NCBI GenBank assembly: GCA_050742255.1
Contig: JBOGHU010000114.1
Span: 1-10,131 of the forward strand
From: JBOGHU01 sp050742255
GTDB lineage: Bacteria; Actinomycetota; Acidimicrobiia; Acidimicrobiales; CADCSY01
Direction of reading: 5' to 3'
DNA length: 10,131 nt
The position numbers and the translations under genes were made by a program. The notes under the pieces were generated by a model. That model saw only the letters and a program-made list of their open reading frames with translations. It was not told the origin of the DNA and searched no databases. Below, piece after piece: positions 1-7,050 of this stretch (within the stretch, counting starts at the first letter, position 1; each line of letters starts with the position of its first letter).

Positions 1-73
1 GGGCGGGGGCCGGGACCGGCGAGCGCCGGGCGGGGGCCGGGACCGGCGAGCGCCGGGCGGGGGCCGGGACCGG
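1..73. repeat. 27-bp GC-rich tandem repeat, about 2.7 copies
   Basis: Two identical 27-base units (1-27 and 28-54), each beginning GGGCGGGGGCCGGGACCGG, are followed by a third copy (55-73) that keeps the first 19 bases and then diverges. The array runs off the left edge, so the true copy number is unknown. The period is a multiple of three and all three forward frames stay open through it, so it could encode a nine-residue repeat of a gene cut by the window edge. No such gene can be shown: every forward frame would run antisense into the penicillin-binding protein gene. It may equally be non-coding intergenic DNA. Confidence 0.85.
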
Positions 74-83
74 AGCGACCGGA

Positions 84-99
84 GGCCCCCACAGGGGCC
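84..99 (-). terminator. Short GC hairpin downstream of the PBP gene, possible terminator
   Basis: GGCCCC (84-89) and GGGGCC (94-99) form a six-base-pair perfect stem around a four-base CACA loop. It lies about 30 bases past the stop codon of the minus-strand penicillin-binding protein gene. There is no U-tract on either side, so as an intrinsic terminator it would be of the U-less type; the stem may also be chance in such GC-rich DNA. Confidence 0.3.
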
Positions 100-127
100 G
101 CCGCCCGATCGTGTCCGACCGCAGGCC

Positions 128-2371
128 CTACCCAGGACCGGTGGTCGTCGTGGTGGAGGGCTCGATGACGACGATCCGACCTTGGTTGGAGGTGACGAAC
201 GGGTTCGGGTCGGACCTGAGCACCCGGACCACCTGACCCCGGTCGGCGCCGGGCACCACGTTGGCGCCTGGTGCCCTGTCCCGGCACTCGGGCGGGCCGT
301 AGGGGCCGGGCCCGCACTGCGGCGGCGGCATGGTCGGCACCGGCTCGAGGGGCACCGAGGTGGGGGACTCCTCCTGCTCCTGGGCTCGGCGCCCGACGTC
401 GAGCCGGGAGTCGCGCTGGGCCCGCAGCTCGGCCAACCGCTCGTCGGGGACGATGGAGGCCGGTGACGAGAAGTCCCGCACCGGCGTGCCCACCACCGCC
501 GCCTGCATGTAGGACTGCCAGGTCAGGGCGGGGAGGCTGCCACCGGTGACGTTGGCCACCCCCTTGATGTTGCGCAGCGGGATCTGGCCGCTGCTGCGGC
601 CCATCCAGACCGAGGTGCTCAGGTCCGGGGTGTAGCCCACGAACCAGGCGTCGGCCAGGTCCTGGGAGGTCCCGGTCTTGCCCGCCGCCGGCCGGTCGAG
701 GCCCTTGCCGGCGGCGGTGCTGCCGGGGTCGAAGTCCTTGCGGAGGATGTCGTTCACCATGTCGGCGGTGCTCTGCTTCAGGACCCGGGTGGGCTGGCGG
801 TCCAGGTTGTCGATCACCACCTCCCCGTCCCTGTCGAGGACCCGCACCACCGGCGTGGCCTCGAACCGCTGGCCCCGGGCGGCGAACACGCCGTAGGCCG
901 AAGCCATGTCGAGGGGGGACACCTCCTGGGCGCCGAGGGCCACCGACAGGCCGTGGAAGCCCGCCCTGTAGTCGGCCGTGGAGATGCCCATGGCCTTGGC
1001 GATGTCCATGGTCTCCTCCACCCCGACGTCGTTCATGAGCTGCACGAAGACGGTGTTGATCGACTTCACCGTGGCTGTGCGCAAGTCGACCGTGCCGTAC
1101 CCGGAGCCGCCGTAGTTGACGAAGGCCTGGCCGCCGATGGAGACGGGGCTGCGACCCGAGTAGGTGCGCTCCGGCGACACGCCCTGCTCCAGCGCCGTGG
1201 CCAGGACGTAGGGCTTGAACGAGGAGCCGGGCTGGCGCCCGGTCCCCCCACCGCCGAGGCCGAGGGCCAGGTTCACCTGGCTCGCCTCGAAGTCCCGACC
1301 GCCGACCAGCGCCTTCACGAAGCCGGTCTCGGGCTCCACCGTGACGAGCGACATCTCCAGGGGCGGCGAGGTGCCCCCGAGGGTCTCCCCCACCGCCCGG
1401 TCCGCCTCGGTCTGCAGCCGTGGGTCGATGGTCGTGTAGATCTTCAGGCCCTGCTCGAACACCGCCTCCTCGCCGAGGCGTTCCGCCACGTACCGCCCGA
1501 CGTAGTCCATGAAGTAGGGGTACGGGCTGTCCTGGGAGGACTCACGGGGGTAGACGGCGGTCACGGGCCGGCTGGTGGTCGGCTCGTCGTCGGTCACCAG
1601 CGACACCCGCTGGGCCTCCGCCTCCCGGTGCTCCTCGGGGCTTATCCTCCCCTCGTCGAGCATGATGTCGAGGACCTGCACCCGCCGGCGGTCGGCCTCC
1701 CCGGGAGCGCCGCGCGGCTCGTAGCGGCTGGGGGCGGGGATCAGCCCGGCCAGCAGCGCCGACTCGGAGAGGGTCAGGTCCTTCACCGACTTGTGGAAGT
1801 AGGTCTCCGCCGCCGCTCCCACCCCGTAGGCCCCCTCACCCAGGTAGATCTGCTGGAGGTAGCGGTACAGGACCTCTTCCTTGTCGACCTGGCGCTCGAG
1901 CCGGCTGGCGAGGATGGCCTCGCGGACCTTGCGGGAGAAGGTGCGCTCGCTGCCCACGTAGGTCCGCTTGATGTACTGCTGGGTGATGGTGGAGCCACCC
2001 TGGACCCGCCCGTCGCTGGTCAGGTTGTTCCAGAGGGCCCTCAGGGTGGCCCTGGGGTCCACGCCACCGTGTTCGTAGAAGCGCCGGTCCTCGGCGGCGA
2101 CGACCGCGTCCTTGAGGACCCGGGGGATGTCCTCCCTCGCCACCGGCTTGGTGGTCTCGAAGCGCCGGAAGACCCCGATCTCCTCCCCGTTGGCGTCGTA
2201 GACCCGGCTGATCTGGGATTCGATGCCCTGGCGGGGCTTGGGGAGGGAGACCGGCAGGGGGAGGTACAGCAGGCCGACGAAGACCGCCATGACGGTGAAG
2301 AGGGGGATGACCACCGTGGTGATCAGCACGATCGCCACGTCTCGCAGGATCCGCAGCTCGAAGGGGGCCAT
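128..2371 (-). CDS. Class A penicillin-binding protein (bifunctional glycosyltransferase/transpeptidase)
   Basis: This 747-residue protein polymerises lipid II into glycan strands and cross-links their stem peptides at the outer face of the cytoplasmic membrane. A short cytoplasmic N-terminus is followed by one membrane anchor (about 11-37). The GT51 domain has its catalytic glutamate in AAEDRRFYEHGGVD (E94), then GGSTITQQ (125-132), RKVREAILASRLE (147-159) with the second glutamate E151, and the QQIYLG motif (173-178). The transpeptidase domain has SSFK (nucleophile S383, K386), SIN (437-439) and KTG (565-567). The tail after about 660 is rich in proline, has two cysteines (C686, C696) and ends in a threonine run; no PASTA domain is recognisable. 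The open frame extends upstream to 2635, but that part is low-complexity antisense of selA. ATG at 2371 directly precedes the conserved basic/hydrophobic anchor and has a weak GGTGGG upstream. It is divergent from selA, with 66 bases between starts. It resembles the PonA-type PBPs found beside whiB genes in Actinobacteria. Confidence 0.95.
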   Translation of the reverse strand: MAPFELRILRDVAIVLITTVVIPLFTVMAVFVGLLYLPLPVSLPKPRQGIESQISRVYDANGEEIGVFRRFETTKPVAREDIPRVLKDAVVAAEDRRFYEHGGVDPRATLRALWNNLTSDGRVQGGSTITQQYIKRTYVGSERTFSRKVREAILASRLERQVDKEEVLYRYLQQIYLGEGAYGVGAAAETYFHKSVKDLTLSESALLAGLIPAPSRYEPRGAPGEADRRRVQVLDIMLDEGRISPEEHREAEAQRVSLVTDDEPTTSRPVTAVYPRESSQDSPYPYFMDYVGRYVAERLGEEAVFEQGLKIYTTIDPRLQTEADRAVGETLGGTSPPLEMSLVTVEPETGFVKALVGGRDFEASQVNLALGLGGGGTGRQPGSSFKPYVLATALEQGVSPERTYSGRSPVSIGGQAFVNYGGSGYGTVDLRTATVKSINTVFVQLMNDVGVEETMDIAKAMGISTADYRAGFHGLSVALGAQEVSPLDMASAYGVFAARGQRFEATPVVRVLDRDGEVVIDNLDRQPTRVLKQSTADMVNDILRKDFDPGSTAAGKGLDRPAAGKTGTSQDLADAWFVGYTPDLSTSVWMGRSSGQIPLRNIKGVANVTGGSLPALTWQSYMQAAVVGTPVRDFSSPASIVPDERLAELRAQRDSRLDVGRRAQEQEESPTSVPLEPVPTMPPPQCGPGPYGPPECRDRAPGANVVPGADRGQVVRVLRSDPNPFVTSNQGRIVVIEPSTTTTTGPG

Positions 2372-2437
2372 GATCCCACCAGTGTTCCATGTCGGGGCGG
2401 CGGCCGACCAGGGCCCGGGCTGGGGCAGGATGGAGGG
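2372..2437. promoter_or_regulatory. Divergent intergenic region between PBP and selA
   Basis: These 66 bases separate the two divergent starts and must hold, or lie beside, both promoters. No convincing -10/-35 pair is visible on either strand. The centre carries the perfect palindrome GCCCGGGC (2413-2420) flanked by CCAG and TGG, which could be an operator or only GC-rich chance. For selA, GCAGGA (2425-2430) is a plausible ribosome binding site with seven bases before the GTG. Confidence 0.35.
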
Positions 2438-3703
2438 GTGAGCGAAGCTCGACCTCCGTCGGTGGACGCCCTGGCCCGGTCCCTCGCCGGGACCGGGCTC
2501 CCCCACCCGCTGCTGGTCGACGTGGCCCGGGAGGCGATCCGAGCCGGCGACCCCGCCTCCGCCGGGCGCCGGGCCGGGGCCCGGGCCCGGGCCCTGCTCC
2601 AGCCGGTGATCAACGCCACCGGGGTGCTGCTGCACACCAACCTGGGCCGGGCCCCGGTGCCGTTCTCCAGCCCGGGCACGGCCTACTCCAACCTGGAGCT
2701 CGACCTGGACGGCGGTGGGCGGGGCTCCCGCCAGGACCGCGCCGGACCGCTCCTGGCCCGGGCCTGCGGCGCCGAGGCCGCCGTGGTGGTCAACAACTGC
2801 GCCGCCGCCGTCGTGCTGGTGCTGGCCACCCTGGCCCGGGGCAGGGCGGTCGTGGTCAGCCGGAGCGAGCTAATCGAGATCGGGGGCGGGTTCCGCATCC
2901 CCGAGGTGCTGGAGCAGTCGGGTGCCCGCCTGGTCGAGGTGGGGACCACCAACCGGACCCGGGTGGCCGACTACCGCCGGGCCCTCGACGATCCCGGCAC
3001 CGAGGTGGCCCTGGCCCTCAAGGTCCACACCTCCAACTACCGGATAAGGGGGTTCACGGCCGAGGTCGGGGTGGCCGAGCTGGCGGAGCTGGGGATACCG
3101 GTGGTGAACGACATCGGCTCCGGCCTGCTCGACGCGGCCACCCCCTGGCTGGCGAGCGGACCACCGCCCTGGCTGGCAGGAGAGCCGGGCGCCCGCCAGG
3201 CGCTGGCCGCCGGCGCCGATCTGGTGACCTTCTCGGGCGACAAGCTGCTGGGGGGGCCCCAGGCTGGCATCATCGCCGGTCGCTCCGACCTGGTCGCCGC
3301 GTGCGGGGGACACCCGCTGGCCCGGGCCCTGCGCCCGGGGGGGCTGGTCCTGGCCGCCTTGCAGGAGACGGCGCTCGCCTACCTGCGCCGTGACGGTGAC
3401 GCCATCCCGTTCTGGCGCATGGCCACCACCCCTGTGGACGTGCTCCGGGAGCGGGCCGCGGCCATGGGGCTGGGACGGGTGGTCGACTGCACCTCGGTCA
3501 CCGGAGGCGGCACCCTGCCCGAGGTGGAGATCCCCTCGGCAGGAGTCGCCATCGACGGCGACCGCCGCCGCGCCCTGCGGGCCGCCCGGCCGCCGGTCGT
3601 GGCAAGGGTCGTGGAGGGGGCCACCGTCTGCGACCTGCGCACCGTCGACCCTGCCGACGACGCGACGGTGGTGAAGACCCTCGCCCCGCTCGCCGGCCAC
3701 TGA
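2438..3703 (+). CDS. selA: L-seryl-tRNA(Sec) selenium transferase (selenocysteine synthase)
   Basis: SelA is the PLP enzyme that converts seryl-tRNA(Sec) to selenocysteinyl-tRNA(Sec) using selenophosphate; the bacterial enzyme is a large homodecamer in the cytoplasm. This copy has 421 residues, slightly shorter than the roughly 460 usual. An N-terminal tRNA-binding segment (about 5-55) leads into INATGVLLHTNLGRAP (58-73). The PLP fold follows, with SNLELDL and GRGSRQDR (84-101), VVVNNCAAAV (116-125), EVGTTNRTR (167-175), NDIGSGLLD (224-232) and the PLP lysine K269 in SGDKLLGGPQAG. HPLARALR (292-299) is also typical of the family. The open frame extends far upstream to 953, but that stretch is antisense of the PBP gene. 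GTG 2438 is the only common in-frame start near the conserved N-terminus and has AGGA seven bases upstream. selB starts eight bases after the stop, so the two are almost certainly co-transcribed. A loop at 236-247 contains PWLA twice. Confidence 0.96.
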   Translation: MSEARPPSVDALARSLAGTGLPHPLLVDVAREAIRAGDPASAGRRAGARARALLQPVINATGVLLHTNLGRAPVPFSSPGTAYSNLELDLDGGGRGSRQDRAGPLLARACGAEAAVVVNNCAAAVVLVLATLARGRAVVVSRSELIEIGGGFRIPEVLEQSGARLVEVGTTNRTRVADYRRALDDPGTEVALALKVHTSNYRIRGFTAEVGVAELAELGIPVVNDIGSGLLDAATPWLASGPPPWLAGEPGARQALAAGADLVTFSGDKLLGGPQAGIIAGRSDLVAACGGHPLARALRPGGLVLAALQETALAYLRRDGDAIPFWRMATTPVDVLRERAAAMGLGRVVDCTSVTGGGTLPEVEIPSAGVAIDGDRRRALRAARPPVVARVVEGATVCDLRTVDPADDATVVKTLAPLAGH

Positions 3704-3711
3704 CCCCCACC

Positions 3712-5433
3712 GTGCACGTCGTCGCCACCGCCGGCCACGTCGACCACGGCAAGTCGTCCCTCGTGCTGGCCCTCACCGGGATGGACCCGGACCGCTTCGA
3801 CGAGGAGAAGGCTCGGGGCCTCACCATCGACCTCGGCTTCGCCTGGGCCGAGCTGCCCTCGGGCCGGGGACTGGCTTTCGTCGACGTGCCCGGCCACGTG
3901 CGGTTCATCAAGAACATGCTGGCCGGGGTGGGGGCGGTGGACGCCTGCCTGTTCGTCGTCGCTGCCACCGAGGGTTGGAAGCCCCAGTCGGAGGAGCACC
4001 TGCGGATCCTCCAGCTGTTGGGCATCGGCCGTGGCCTGGTGGCCCTCACCAAGGTGGGCCTGGTCGACGACGACCACCGGGCACTGGCCGGCATGGACGT
4101 GGTCGACCACGTGGCCGGCACGTTCCTCGAGGGTGCGCCGCTGATAGAGGTGGACGCCCTCTCGGGCCAGGGCCTGGACGAGCTGCGCACGGCGCTGGAC
4201 GACGTGCTGGCCGGCACGCCCACCGCCGCCGACCGAGCCCGGCCCCGGCTGTGGGTGGACCGCGCCTTCGCCGCCCGGGGCTCGGGCACGATCGTGACCG
4301 GCACCCTGACCGGTGGGCGTCTGGCCATAGACGACGAGCTGGTCGTGCTGCCGGGGGCGCGTCCGGTCAGGGTGCGGGGCCTGCAGAGCCACCAGGAGGC
4401 CCACGCCGAGATCGGCCCCGGGCGCCGCACGGCGGTGAACGTGGTGGGGGTGGCCCACGGCGAGGTGGCCCGCGGCGACGCCCTGGTCCGCCCCGGGCAG
4501 TGGCACACGACCGGGACCTTCGACGCCACCCTCGAGGTGCTCGCCTCCCTCAGCCACGAGGTCTCCCGCCGGGGCGCCTACGTCGTCTACCTGGGTTCGG
4601 GGGAACACCCGGCCCGCCTGCGGGTCCTCGGGGACGCGGCGCTCGATCCCGGCGGCGCCGGCCTGGTGCGCCTGCGCCTCGACCGCCGCCTCCCCCTCGT
4701 GCCCGGCGACCGCTACGTGCTGAGGGAGATGGGCCGGGCCGAGACGGTGGGGGGAGGTGAGGTGCTAGACGTGGAGCCCGTCCTCCCTGCCGCCAGGGCT
4801 CGACCGGACCGGTCCCTGGAGCGGGTCGTGGCCGAGCGGGGGTGGGTCCGCTCCGACCAGCTGGAGCGCCTGACCGGCCGACGCCGCCCGCCTGACGTCG
4901 GCCCGTGGGTGGTGGCCCCGGCGGCGCTGGCCGCCACCCGGGCGGCGTTGGAGACCGCCGTCGACCGGGCGGGCCCGCTGGGCCTCGACATCGCCACCCT
5001 GACCGAGCGGGAACGGACCGTGCTGGCCCGCCTCGACGACGTGGTGATCGACGCCGGCAGGGTCCGGCGTCCGGCCGCCGCCGACCCCCTGGCCGACCAC
5101 CCCTACCTGGCCGCCCTGGAGGCCACCCCGTTCAGCCCACCGCCGCCCGAGGGGGTCGACCGGGACGAGCTCCGGGAGCTGGTGCGGAGGGGGCTGGTGG
5201 TGGAGCGGGACGGGGTGTGGTACGCGCCCGCGGCCGTGGAGGCAGCCGCTCGGACGGTGGCCGACAGGCTGGCCCGGCGCCCCGAGGGGCTCACCGTGGC
5301 CGAGATCCGGGACGCCCTGGGCACGACCCGGAAGTACCTGCTCCCCCTGCTGGCGGTCCTCGACGGCAAGGGCGTCACCCGGCGGCGGGGCGACGTCCGC
5401 ATCGCCGGCCCACGGCTCCCGGGACGCGGGTGA
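3712..5433 (+). CDS. selB: Selenocysteine-specific translation elongation factor SelB
   Basis: SelB is the EF-Tu-like GTPase that brings Sec-tRNA to UGA codons marked by a SECIS hairpin in the mRNA. The 573-residue product is near the family length (about 614 in E. coli). The GTPase domain shows G1 GHVDHGKS (8-15), G2 GLTID (36-40, T38) and G3 DVPGH (58-62). G4 reads TKVG (113-116), where the family normally has TKxD or NKxD, so the guanine-recognising aspartate is glycine here. ALSG (149-152) probably marks G5. The beta-barrel domains follow (about 175-350, with ARGSGTIVTGTLTGG at 188-202). The rest is winged-helix domains that bind the SECIS; the last one contains GTTRKYLLPLLAVLDGKGVTRR (537-558), the expected C-terminal recognition wing. 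The start is GTG 3712, eight bases after selA, with no clear Shine-Dalgarno sequence between, suggesting translational coupling. It converges on whiB with a ten-base gap. selC and selD are not in the window. Confidence 0.95.
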   Translation: MHVVATAGHVDHGKSSLVLALTGMDPDRFDEEKARGLTIDLGFAWAELPSGRGLAFVDVPGHVRFIKNMLAGVGAVDACLFVVAATEGWKPQSEEHLRILQLLGIGRGLVALTKVGLVDDDHRALAGMDVVDHVAGTFLEGAPLIEVDALSGQGLDELRTALDDVLAGTPTAADRARPRLWVDRAFAARGSGTIVTGTLTGGRLAIDDELVVLPGARPVRVRGLQSHQEAHAEIGPGRRTAVNVVGVAHGEVARGDALVRPGQWHTTGTFDATLEVLASLSHEVSRRGAYVVYLGSGEHPARLRVLGDAALDPGGAGLVRLRLDRRLPLVPGDRYVLREMGRAETVGGGEVLDVEPVLPAARARPDRSLERVVAERGWVRSDQLERLTGRRRPPDVGPWVVAPAALAATRAALETAVDRAGPLGLDIATLTERERTVLARLDDVVIDAGRVRRPAAADPLADHPYLAALEATPFSPPPPEGVDRDELRELVRRGLVVERDGVWYAPAAVEAAARTVADRLARRPEGLTVAEIRDALGTTRKYLLPLLAVLDGKGVTRRRGDVRIAGPRLPGRG

Positions 5434-5443
5434 GCGGCCGGCC

Positions 5444-5692
5444 CTAGGAGAGCAGGCCCTTCCGCTCGAGCTCGTTGAGCCCGCCCCAGATGCCGTGCGG
5501 CTCCCGGATCCGCAGCGCGTAGGCGAGGCAGGGCTCCCGCACCGGGCAGCCCGCGCAGATGGCCTTGGCCCGCTGCTCCCGGCTGGCCTTGGCGTCCTTG
5601 CGCTCGAAGTGCGAGGGCGGGAAGAACACCGCCGCCTGGGGGCCCCGGCATGCCGCATGGACCTGCCACACCTCTTCGGTGCGAACGCTCAA
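5444..5692 (-). CDS. WhiB-family Fe-S transcriptional regulator
   Basis: This 82-residue protein has the WhiB signature: four cysteines spaced C15-x30-C46-x2-C49-x5-C55, which ligate a [4Fe-4S] cluster, followed by the GIWGG turn (67-71) and a short C-terminus ending ELERKGLLS. Family members sense O2, NO or redox state and usually act by binding the principal sigma factor. The open frame extends to 5851, but the strong AGGAGG (complement of 5699-5704) sits six bases before the TTG at 5692, which fixes the start just upstream of the conserved AACRG segment. The basic patch FERKDAKASREQRAK lies between the first and second cysteine; the C-terminus is short and only mildly basic. It lies downstream of nfeD on the same strand across a 76-base gap with its own promoter candidate. 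Its neighbourhood (class A PBP, ArsA-like ATPase pair) is that of whiB4/wblA in other Actinobacteria, but orthology cannot be settled by eye. Confidence 0.95.
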   Translation of the reverse strand: MSVRTEEVWQVHAACRGPQAAVFFPPSHFERKDAKASREQRAKAICAGCPVREPCLAYALRIREPHGIWGGLNELERKGLLS

Positions 5693-5715
5693 CCCCTCCC
5701 TCCTTTCCGGAGGGC

Positions 5716-5745
5716 ACCCTAACGAAGGGGGTCGCGCCGTCTCAA
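5716..5745 (-). promoter_or_regulatory. Probable sigma-70-type promoter of whiB
   Basis: On the minus strand TTGAGA (complement of 5740-5745) is separated by 18 bases from TAGGGT (complement of 5716-5721). Both fit the housekeeping -35 and TANNNT -10 consensus. The start of transcription would fall near 5708-5709, leaving a leader of about 16 bases that contains the AGGAGG ribosome binding site. This suggests that whiB can be transcribed independently of nfeD. Confidence 0.5.
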
Positions 5746-5768
5746 GGGTCACGCGGCACCAGACGGCT

Positions 5769-7037
5769 CTAGCGGTGGTCGCGGGCGCCCCCCGACTCGG
5801 GCTCCACCTCCAGCACCGGGCCGTCGATGCCCACCACCCGCACCCGCTCACCGACCGAGATCGGCGTCGCCCGGTTGGTGCGGGCCGGCCACAGCCCGGC
5901 CCGGACCTGCACCACCCCGTCCGGCCGGACGTCGGCCACCGCCTCGCCCAGCTCCCCGATCATCGCCTCCCGACCGATCGTGGGCGTGGAGAAGCGGCTG
6001 CGGACCGTGGCGGGGAGGCCGGCCGCCATCATCAGCGCCACGCCGACCACCCCCGTCGCCAGCGGCAGCCACCCCAGCTCCACCCCACGCTCGAAGAGCG
6101 CCACCGAACCGGCGAGGTAGGCGACCGTGCCCACCGCGGTCCACGCCCTGGGTACCCCGGTCTGGACGTCGACGGCGAAGCCGAACACCCCGACCAGGAG
6201 CAGCGCCAGGCCCACCGGTGAGGTGGGCAGGACGGCCAGGCCGTAGGCGGCGAGGACCACGCACCCCCCACCGACGGCACCGGCCACCCCCACCCCAGCG
6301 GTGAACAGCTCGAACACCAGCAGCACCAGGCCGGCCGAGAGCAGCAGGTAGGCCACGGGTGCGCTGGCCGCCGTGTGCATGAGCTGGGAGAGCAGGGGCA
6401 GCTTGGCGAAGGTGACGTTCTGGGGCTGGCGACGCCGGTCACGGCCCTCGCCGACGACGGTGGCCGTGTCGAGGGTACGGTCCCCGACCGTGCGGCCGTC
6501 GAGCTCGGCGATGAAGTCCCCGAGGACCGGCGCGTCGACGTCGACCACCCCCGCCGCCAACGCCTCGTCGGCGTCGACGACGTCGCCGCCGGCGCCCGCC
6601 CCAGGTGCGCCCCCCCGGACCGGTCCGAGGCGCGACCGGGGCGAGATGCCCGAGACCGCCGCCGCCAGGACCAGATCGGTGGCGCCCCCCCGGGCCTGGG
6701 CGCCGGTGGGCCCGACCCACACGGTGACCGGGACCGGCGAGGCCCCCACGGCACCCACCAGGCGGGCGAGGTCGGTGTCGGGCACCAGGGCGCCGGGGCT
6801 GTCGAGGACGACCACCACCACCTCGGCGTCCTCGTCCCCGGCGGCGGCGATCCGATCCTCGAGGAAGTCGACCAGCACCGGGTCGAGGTAGCCGCTGGCC
6901 TCCAGCACCCTCACCGGACGGGGCCGACCGCGGTCACCGCTGTCCTGGGCGGCGGCGGGGCCCGGCCCGCCTCCCGCCAGGGCCCAGACGACGACGGCCA
7001 CGAGCAGCCACGTGGGTAACCTGCGGGCGAGCCTCAC
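5769..7037 (-). CDS. nfeD: Long-form NfeD-family membrane protein with degenerate ClpP-like domain
   Basis: The 422-residue protein opens with a signal peptide (RLARR, then a hydrophobic core at 10-22, and a likely cleavage after AAA at 28-30). A ClpP/SppA-like domain follows (about 41-185; VVVVVLDSPGALVPDTDL at 73-90, then VWVGPTGAQARGGATDLVL). About five membrane helices come next (near 228-245, 248-270, 275-292, 298-315, 321-340). The cytoplasmic or C-terminal OB-fold NfeD domain is at about 351-413 (GREAMIGELGEAVADV ... ERVRVVGIDGPVLEV). Long NfeD proteins cleave membrane proteins such as stomatins, using a serine in an ASAG-type motif and a lysine further on. Here the serine position reads RGG (116-118) and the segment that would hold the lysine is greatly shortened, so it is probably not a protease. 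GTG 7037 is chosen because the signal peptide begins there; no strong ribosome binding site precedes it. Leucine 7 is a TTA codon, rare in such DNA. It is divergent from the ATPase pair, with only 13 bases between starts. Confidence 0.88.
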   Translation of the reverse strand: MRLARRLPTWLLVAVVVWALAGGGPGPAAAQDSGDRGRPRPVRVLEASGYLDPVLVDFLEDRIAAAGDEDAEVVVVVLDSPGALVPDTDLARLVGAVGASPVPVTVWVGPTGAQARGGATDLVLAAAVSGISPRSRLGPVRGGAPGAGAGGDVVDADEALAAGVVDVDAPVLGDFIAELDGRTVGDRTLDTATVVGEGRDRRRQPQNVTFAKLPLLSQLMHTAASAPVAYLLLSAGLVLLVFELFTAGVGVAGAVGGGCVVLAAYGLAVLPTSPVGLALLLVGVFGFAVDVQTGVPRAWTAVGTVAYLAGSVALFERGVELGWLPLATGVVGVALMMAAGLPATVRSRFSTPTIGREAMIGELGEAVADVRPDGVVQVRAGLWPARTNRATPISVGERVRVVGIDGPVLEVEPESGGARDHR

Positions 7038-7050
7038 ACCAGAGGGAGCC

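Noticed and set aside
1..73. CRISPR array
   Set aside because: The repeats are directly adjacent with no variable spacers, and no cas gene is present.
74..127. Possible selC (tRNA-Sec) or another small RNA at the left edge
   Set aside because: No TTC-type T-loop, no anticodon arm and no long variable arm can be folded here; only the short 84-99 hairpin is seen. The other intergenic gaps are too short for a roughly 95-base tRNA-Sec, except 9453-9551, which also lacks the T-loop sequence.
953..2437. A long forward open frame preceding and in frame with selA
   Set aside because: It is antisense to the PBP gene, low in complexity with Gly/Arg/His/Val-rich translation, and its translation shows no family motif. 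Open shadow frames are expected at this GC content; selA itself begins at GTG 2438.
2372..2635. N-terminal extension of the PBP to 2635
   Set aside because: The extra residues are proline/glycine-rich antisense of selA and come before the natural cytoplasmic/membrane start at ATG 2371.
3379..4608. Large minus-strand open frame opposite the selA-selB junction
   Set aside because: It spans two clearly real genes, has no recognisable motif and a His/Gly/Val-rich composition typical of antisense frames in GC-rich DNA.
5436..5443. GGCCGGCC palindrome between selB and whiB as a terminator
   Set aside because: It is an eight-base palindrome with no loop and no U-tract, and it is expected by chance in DNA this rich in G and C.
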